DNA of 9,285 nucleotides from Clostridia bacterium (GTDB taxonomy: Bacteria; Bacillota; Clostridia; Oscillospirales; Acutalibacteraceae), in contig CAAFMR010000173.1 in assembly GCA_900764115.1 (NCBI GenBank), forward strand, positions 1 to 9,285, in the 5' to 3' direction. Position 1 is the first letter of the stretch. Each line of letters begins with the position of its first letter. Below are positions 5,719 through 9,285 of the stretch, one piece after another. The position numbers and the translations under genes are program-made. The notes under the pieces are model-generated. The model did no database searches. It was not told the DNA's origin and saw nothing but the letters and a program-made list of their open reading frames with translations.

Positions 5719-6777
5719 ATGCAGAAACTGGCTTTTTATGATACGAAACCCTACGACCGGGAATTTTTCGACCGGATGAACCCCGGTTACGACATTCTTT
5801 ATTTGGAAACCAAGCTCAACGCCTATACTGCCCGCCTGGCGGCGGGCTGTCAGGCGGTGTGCGCGTTTGTCAACGATACGGTGGATGCCGCCGCTGTGGA
5901 AACCCTCTATGCGCAGGGGGTGCAGGTGCTGGCGTTGCGCTGCGCCGGGTATAATAACGTGGACCGGAAAGCCGCCTATGGGAAGCTGGCGATCCTGCGG
6001 GTGCCCGCCTATTCGCCCCATGCGGTGGCGGAGCACGCCATGGCGCTGCTGTCCTGTCTGAACCGCAAGGTGCATAAGGCGTATATCCGCACCCGGGATT
6101 TCAATTTCAGTCTGGTGGGGCTGACGGGGATGGATTTGTACCGCAAGACCGTGGGGGTCATCGGCACCGGTAAGATCGGACGGGTGTTCATTGACATTTG
6201 CCGGGGGTTCGGGATGCGGGTGCTGGCGTATGACCCCTTTCCGGCGGCGGATGCGGATTTCCCCTATGTGGAGCTGAAGACCCTGCTGGCGGAGAGCGAT
6301 GTGATCTCCCTCCATTGCCCGCTGACCAAGGAGAACCGCCACCTGCTGAACCGGGAGGCGTTTGCCGGGATGAAACGGGGCGTGTTCCTCATCAATACCT
6401 CCCGGGGCGGGCTGGTGGATACCGAGGCGCTGCTGGAGGCGCTGAATAACGGCACCGTGCGGGGCGCCGGGCTGGATGTGTATGAGGAGGAGGCGGATTT
6501 GTTCTTCGAGGATAATTCCGACACCCCGGTGCTGGACGATACCCTCAGCCTGCTGGTGTCCCGCCCCAACGTGATTCTCACCTCCCATCAGGCGTTTCTC
6601 ACCGAGGAGGCGCTGGCGGACATCGCCCGCACCACCTTCGCCAATCTGGATGAATTTTTCTCCGACTCCCCCACTCTCACCAACGAAATTTGCTATCACT
6701 GCGAAAAACGTAAGACCGACCCCGGCTGCCGCAGCAGCCGTAAGGAACGGTGTTTTACACTACCCAAAGTTGAATAA
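5719..6777 (+). CDS. ldhA: Fermentative D-lactate dehydrogenase (LdhA), with abnormal C-terminal tail
   Basis: A 352-residue NAD-dependent D-2-hydroxyacid dehydrogenase that reduces pyruvate to D-lactate and regenerates NAD. Motifs are LRCAGYNNVD at 73-82, the NAD loop GTGKIG at 149-154, NTSRGG with catalytic R229, DVYEEEADLFFED at 253-265 with catalytic E258, and SHQAFLTEEA with acid/base H290. The spacing between R, E and H equals that of E. coli LdhA (329 residues). The family normally ends shortly after the NE motif seen here at 322-323. Here a basic, Cys-containing tail runs about 22 residues further. One extra A in the A5 run at 6704-6708 would end the protein as CEKT at residue 331, so a one-base deletion or sequence error is likely. 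AGAGAGG at 5704-5710 is a well-spaced ribosome site. Confidence 0.93.
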   Translation: MQKLAFYDTKPYDREFFDRMNPGYDILYLETKLNAYTARLAAGCQAVCAFVNDTVDAAAVETLYAQGVQVLALRCAGYNNVDRKAAYGKLAILRVPAYSPHAVAEHAMALLSCLNRKVHKAYIRTRDFNFSLVGLTGMDLYRKTVGVIGTGKIGRVFIDICRGFGMRVLAYDPFPAADADFPYVELKTLLAESDVISLHCPLTKENRHLLNREAFAGMKRGVFLINTSRGGLVDTEALLEALNNGTVRGAGLDVYEEEADLFFEDNSDTPVLDDTLSLLVSRPNVILTSHQAFLTEEALADIARTTFANLDEFFSDSPTLTNEICYHCEKRKTDPGCRSSRKERCFTLPKVE

Positions 6778-6790
6778 AAGATAAACTATA

Positions 6791-6833
6791 CAGCCCGGAA
6801 ACGAAATGCTTTGTTTTCGGGCTGGTATTTTTT
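6791..6833 (+). terminator. Intrinsic terminator of the synthetase-ldhA transcript
   Basis: Arms 6791-6805 and 6810-6824 pair over 15 positions with two G-U pairs around an ATGC loop, followed by T6 at 6828-6833. Seven strong GC-rich pairs form the base of the stem. Confidence 0.88.
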
Positions 6834-6845
6834 GCGGTTTGGTTG

Positions 6846-6851
6846 TATAAT
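6846..6851 (+). promoter_or_regulatory. -10 box for the short-chain dehydrogenase
   Basis: A perfect TATAAT lies 31 bases before the start codon at 6882. The -35 position at 17-base spacing (6823-6828, TGGTAT) is poor and falls in the 3' arm and T-run of the preceding terminator. The promoter may be weak or need an activator. Confidence 0.5.
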
Positions 6852-6881
6852 GAAGAAAAAACGGAAAAAGGAGCGAACGGA

Positions 6882-7637
6882 ATGAACATAGCCATTATCA
6901 CAGGCGCCTCCTCCGGGCTGGGGCGGGCGTTCTTTCGGCGGCTGGTGGAAAAGCGGGCGGGGCTGGAGCAGATCTGGCTCATCGCCCGCCGGGCGGATCG
7001 GCTGGCGACCATGGCGGAGGGCTGTCCCGTGCCGGTGGTGCCGCTGCCGCTGGATCTGACCCAGGAGCAGAGCTTTGACACTCTGGAGGCGCGGCTGCGG
7101 GAGGAGCACCCTCTGGTGCAGCTGCTCATCAACAATGCCGGGGTGGGCGAACTGGCGAATATGGCGGACAGCGACCGCCCCACCCAGACCCGGATGGTGG
7201 ATCTCAACTGTCGGGCGGCGACGGCGATGATTATGGCGGTGCTGCCCTATATGGGCGCCGGCTGCGGCATCATCAATATTGCCAGCATCGCCGCCTTTGC
7301 TCCCAACGCCCGGATGACGGTGTATTCCTCCACCAAGGCCTATGTGCTGAGCTTGTCCCGGGGGCTGCGCATGGAGCTGAAGCCCCGGAGGATAAATGTG
7401 CTGGCGGTGTGTCCCGGTCCGATGGCGACGGAATTTCTGGAGGTGGCGGGAATCACCGGCTGCTCCCAGACCTTTGAGCGGCTGCCCTATTGCAACGCCG
7501 AGCGGGTGGCGGCGGGGGCGCTGCGCGCCAATCGCCGGGGACGGGGCGTGTATACCCCCCGGCTGTTCTTCAAGTTTTACCGGCTGGTGGCAAAGGTGCT
7601 GCCTCACGATTGGGTGATGCACTGGTGCCGCACCTGA
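6882..7637 (+). CDS. Short-chain dehydrogenase/reductase (classical SDR)
   Basis: A 251-residue Rossmann-fold NAD(P)-dependent oxidoreductase. The cofactor motif TGASSGLG is at 7-14, NNAG at 84-87, and structural N109 is present. The catalytic residues are S135 (NIAS), Y148 and K152 (YSSTK), and PG at 178-179. The pair of Arg at 36-37 after the second beta strand (LIARRADR) hints at NADP(H), which is inference. The C-terminal part is basic and hydrophobic (YTPRLFFKFYRLVAKVLP), seen in SDRs annotated as fatty-acyl or sterol-type reductases, but the substrate cannot be named. AAAAAGGAG at 6865-6873 lies 8 bases before ATG 6882. A TTG at 6843 is in frame but would overlap the -10 box. It forms a single-gene unit with its own terminator. 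Confidence 0.9.
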   Translation: MNIAIITGASSGLGRAFFRRLVEKRAGLEQIWLIARRADRLATMAEGCPVPVVPLPLDLTQEQSFDTLEARLREEHPLVQLLINNAGVGELANMADSDRPTQTRMVDLNCRAATAMIMAVLPYMGAGCGIINIASIAAFAPNARMTVYSSTKAYVLSLSRGLRMELKPRRINVLAVCPGPMATEFLEVAGITGCSQTFERLPYCNAERVAAGALRANRRGRGVYTPRLFFKFYRLVAKVLPHDWVMHWCRT

Positions 7638-7668
7638 CCCGCAGCCCCGGATACAGATGAAACGACCG

Positions 7669-7707
7669 CACCCTCCGGCGCAACCGATTGCACCGGAGGG
7701 TGTTTTT
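7669..7707 (+). terminator. Intrinsic terminator of the short-chain dehydrogenase
   Basis: CACCCTCCGG at 7669-7678 pairs exactly with CCGGAGGGTG at 7693-7702, followed by TTTTT at 7703-7707. After one mismatch the stem can continue with GCAA/TTGC around a CCGA loop. Confidence 0.9.
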
Positions 7708-7825
7708 CTGCCTGCGGGACGCTGAAAAATGCAGCGCGCCGCCGGATGCTGTCCCACGGCGGTACGCGGTCAACTGTGTAATGCTTTGGATACCGTATTT
7801 GGCGGCAGCTTTTCGGGTATTTACT

Positions 7826-7852
7826 CAACCGGCGGTTGCGCGGGGGTAACCG
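7826..7852. other. Operator-like inverted repeats upstream of the XRE gene
   Basis: CAACCG-G-CGGTTG at 7826-7838 is a perfect inverted repeat with a one-base centre. Its right half, CGGTT at 7833-7837, is inverted again as AACCG at 7848-7852. The motif GGGTA also occurs at 7815, 7844 and 7873, exactly 29 bases apart each time, the latter two as GGGTAAC. The rest of the stretch 7708-7936 shows no gene. Regulators of this class often bind upstream of their own gene, so a role as operator is plausible but unproven. Confidence 0.35.
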
Positions 7853-7883
7853 GATATGGGATACTTTTTTACGGGTAACGCTG

Positions 7884-7889
7884 TATAAT
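7884..7889 (+). promoter_or_regulatory. -10 box for the XRE regulator gene
   Basis: A perfect TATAAT, 48 bases before the start codon at 7937. No good -35 is visible at 16-18 base spacing (TACTTT or ATACTT). One GGGTAAC copy (7873-7879) ends only 4 bases before it. Confidence 0.5.
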
Positions 7890-7936
7890 AGACTCAGAAG
7901 GCGCTTTCTGATTTGGATAAGAACGGAGAGAATGAG

Positions 7937-9067
7937 ATGCTGAAAATCGGCGAAAAAATCAAGGAACTGCGGAAAGCACAGGGAGTGACCCAGGAAAAGC
8001 TGGCAGAGTATTTGCATATTTCCTATCAGGCGGTATCTAAGTGGGAAAACGGTCTTGCTTTGCCGGATTTAACCCTGATGCCTGCCTTGTCAAGCTTTTT
8101 TGGAGTTTCTGCGGACTATTTGCTTGGAATTACATTGAGTAAGACAGATGAGGCGGTCAAAAACTATATCGACAAGGCGGAAGGGTATTCGCACACGGGA
8201 GAGCTGCACAAAGGGATAGCCGTTATCCGGGAGGCGTTACATACATATCCGAGTAACCACAGGCTTTTGTCGATGCTTGTGGAGTTTCTGTTCGGTCTTT
8301 ATTGTGTTGACCATACTACAGACTACGCGGAGGAGCTTGTCCGAACCGCAGAACGACTTTTGAAGGATTGCACGGATGAGAGGATTTGTATACCCACATT
8401 GGAACGGTTGGCGTATACCTACAACCTCTTGGGGCAGCAGGATAAGGCGATTGAAACAGCAAACCGACTGCCCGCGGTTATTACCAATCGCCATCAGGTT
8501 TTATCCAACATTATTATGCCTATGGCACAACGGAAGAAAAAGAAACAAGAATGCCTGTTTGCGGGATTCGAAGTTTTGATTAACGACGTTTTATGGATGG
8601 GTGGACGCAGTATTGGGGAAAAACAGTATGAAACGGCAATCGACATCTATACGAGAGCGATACAGCTGATTGTGGCTTTTTCGGATGAGGGATTTTTCTT
8701 ATTGCGTTTAGCCGGAGCGTATTCCGGAATGGCAATGGCGTATGCAGGGCTTGCCAAAACGGATGAAGCCTATGGCTATTTGGAAAAGACAATGGAAACG
8801 TATCGTAGGTTTGAAGACGTTTTTCTAAGAAAAAAGGTTCCGTACCATTCTCCGTTATTGGACAAGCTGACATTTTCTATTGATTCGTTGCACACGAATG
8901 TGGACATTGTGGAATATAGCGAATATGCCGATTGGTATAGACGGCTGTGCGCCGTGTATTATTGCTTTGATTCCGTGCGTCGGGATGACCGCTTTGGGGA
9001 TCTTTGCCGGCGCATCGAAAAGGATCTGGAGTATTACAGATGCCAAAAAAGGAAACAGCTTAAATAG
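7937..9067 (+). CDS. XRE-family transcriptional regulator with TPR-like C-terminal region
   Basis: A 376-residue protein. Residues 4-64 form a Cro/C1-type helix-turn-helix domain (LRKAQGVTQEKLAEYLHISY, 11-30, then QAVSKWENG, ending in SADYLLG). The remaining 310 residues are rich in helix and hold pairs resembling tetratricopeptide repeats, for example around GQQDKAIETANRL, ETAIDIYTRAIQL and DEAYGYLEKTMETY. Such regions often bind peptides or partner proteins, but no ligand can be named. GGAGAG at 7925-7930 is 6 bases before ATG 7937. A TTG at 7913 is in frame but less likely. Base composition is visibly lower in GC and richer in TTT, AAA and TTG codons than all other genes here, which suggests later acquisition. 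No partner gene follows within the window. Confidence 0.85.
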   Translation: MLKIGEKIKELRKAQGVTQEKLAEYLHISYQAVSKWENGLALPDLTLMPALSSFFGVSADYLLGITLSKTDEAVKNYIDKAEGYSHTGELHKGIAVIREALHTYPSNHRLLSMLVEFLFGLYCVDHTTDYAEELVRTAERLLKDCTDERICIPTLERLAYTYNLLGQQDKAIETANRLPAVITNRHQVLSNIIMPMAQRKKKKQECLFAGFEVLINDVLWMGGRSIGEKQYETAIDIYTRAIQLIVAFSDEGFFLLRLAGAYSGMAMAYAGLAKTDEAYGYLEKTMETYRRFEDVFLRKKVPYHSPLLDKLTFSIDSLHTNVDIVEYSEYADWYRRLCAVYYCFDSVRRDDRFGDLCRRIEKDLEYYRCQKRKQLK

Positions 9068-9285
9068 TCCACATCATCCCCTGGTGCCTTTGTTTCCTGT
9101 GTCTGTATCGGTAAAGTTTTTTTCACTCGCCGCCGTCCTGCTCCGGCGCTCCATCGTCCTGCTGCCCCGGTTTCCTGCCGTCCGGTGCCGGCACATTTTA
9201 CGTATATTTTATATAACCTGGTGGGTGGATTTGACGCAGAGCCGGTATAGTGGGTATCGGTGAAAAGTGAGAAAAATCTACGTAA
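9068..9285. other. Intergenic stretch at window end, no gene seen
   Basis: After the XRE stop there is a T7 run at 9117-9123 without a convincing stem before it, a 10-bp palindrome GTGCCGGCAC at 9185-9194, and an AT-rich patch at 9195-9217. TTGACG at 9231-9236 has only a weak -10 candidate (TATCGG at 9255-9260). I cannot assign a function. Confidence 0.4.

Noticed and set aside
5467..6699. 410-codon open frame on the minus strand opposite the synthetase end and ldhA
   Set aside because: Antisense shadow of well-supported genes with no family motifs and no ribosome site.
6722..6740. Small hairpin GGCTGC/GCAGCC in the ldhA tail as a terminator or frameshift signal
   Set aside because: Only six pairs, no T-run and no slippery heptamer at proper spacing. 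An A5 run is too short for typical transcript slippage.
6786..7757. 323-codon open frame on the minus strand opposite the short-chain dehydrogenase
   Set aside because: It crosses two intrinsic terminators and overlaps a gene with complete SDR catalytic motifs; composition is typical of an antisense shadow.
9231..9260. TTGACG with TATCGG as a promoter at the window end
   Set aside because: The -10 is poor and no downstream gene is visible to support it.
1..9285. CRISPR array, insertion sequence, prophage, tRNA or rRNA
   Set aside because: No regularly spaced long repeats, transposase or integrase motifs, cloverleaf or rRNA-like sequence were seen on either strand.

Overview
The window looks like chromosomal DNA of a high-GC low-complexity-promoter Firmicute, most likely a gut-type Clostridia/Oscillospiraceae member. 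The reasons are consensus sigma-A style promoters (one perfect TTGACA-N17-TATAAT), purine-rich Shine-Dalgarno sites, a Gram-positive style split BY-kinase (separate CpsC and CpsD polypeptides), a YwaC-type small alarmone synthetase and a fermentative D-lactate dehydrogenase. The organism assignment is inference; no marker gene or rRNA is present.

Layout. (1) Positions 1-2451, plus strand: a promoter-bearing leader, then a two-gene operon of a NahK-like small-molecule kinase (202-1296) and a calcineurin-like metallophosphoesterase (1309-2451). (2) Positions 2452-2569: convergent intergenic stretch with two nested or adjacent hairpins, one a strong terminator. (3) Positions 2570-4755, minus strand: a compact three-gene BY-kinase module in the order cpsC, cpsD, cpsB, with overlapping genes and no glycosyltransferases beside it. 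(4) Positions 4756-4993: a divergent control region with a perfect consensus promoter for the cps genes, an extended -10 promoter for the alarmone synthetase, and a GC-rich palindrome with heptamer repeats between them. (5) Positions 4994-6833, plus strand: small alarmone synthetase followed by ldhA and a clear intrinsic terminator. The ldhA tail looks frameshifted. (6) Positions 6834-7707: a short-chain dehydrogenase with its own -10 box and terminator. (7) Positions 7708-9067: an XRE regulator with a long helical C-terminal region and visibly lower GC than everything else. (8) Positions 9068-9285: no gene seen.

How the parts may work together. The cps module is a tyrosine phosphorylation cycle: CpsC is the membrane activator, CpsD the kinase and CpsB the phosphatase. 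In known systems it controls export or polymerisation of surface polysaccharide encoded elsewhere. The synthetase makes (p)ppGpp, and its likely co-transcription with ldhA would tie alarmone production to a fermentative electron sink. I see no phage, insertion sequence, CRISPR array, tRNA or rRNA. I do not see a clearly new multi-gene system. The most notable points are the kinase-phosphoesterase pair, the orphan BY-kinase module sharing a control region with an alarmone synthetase, and the ldhA tail.
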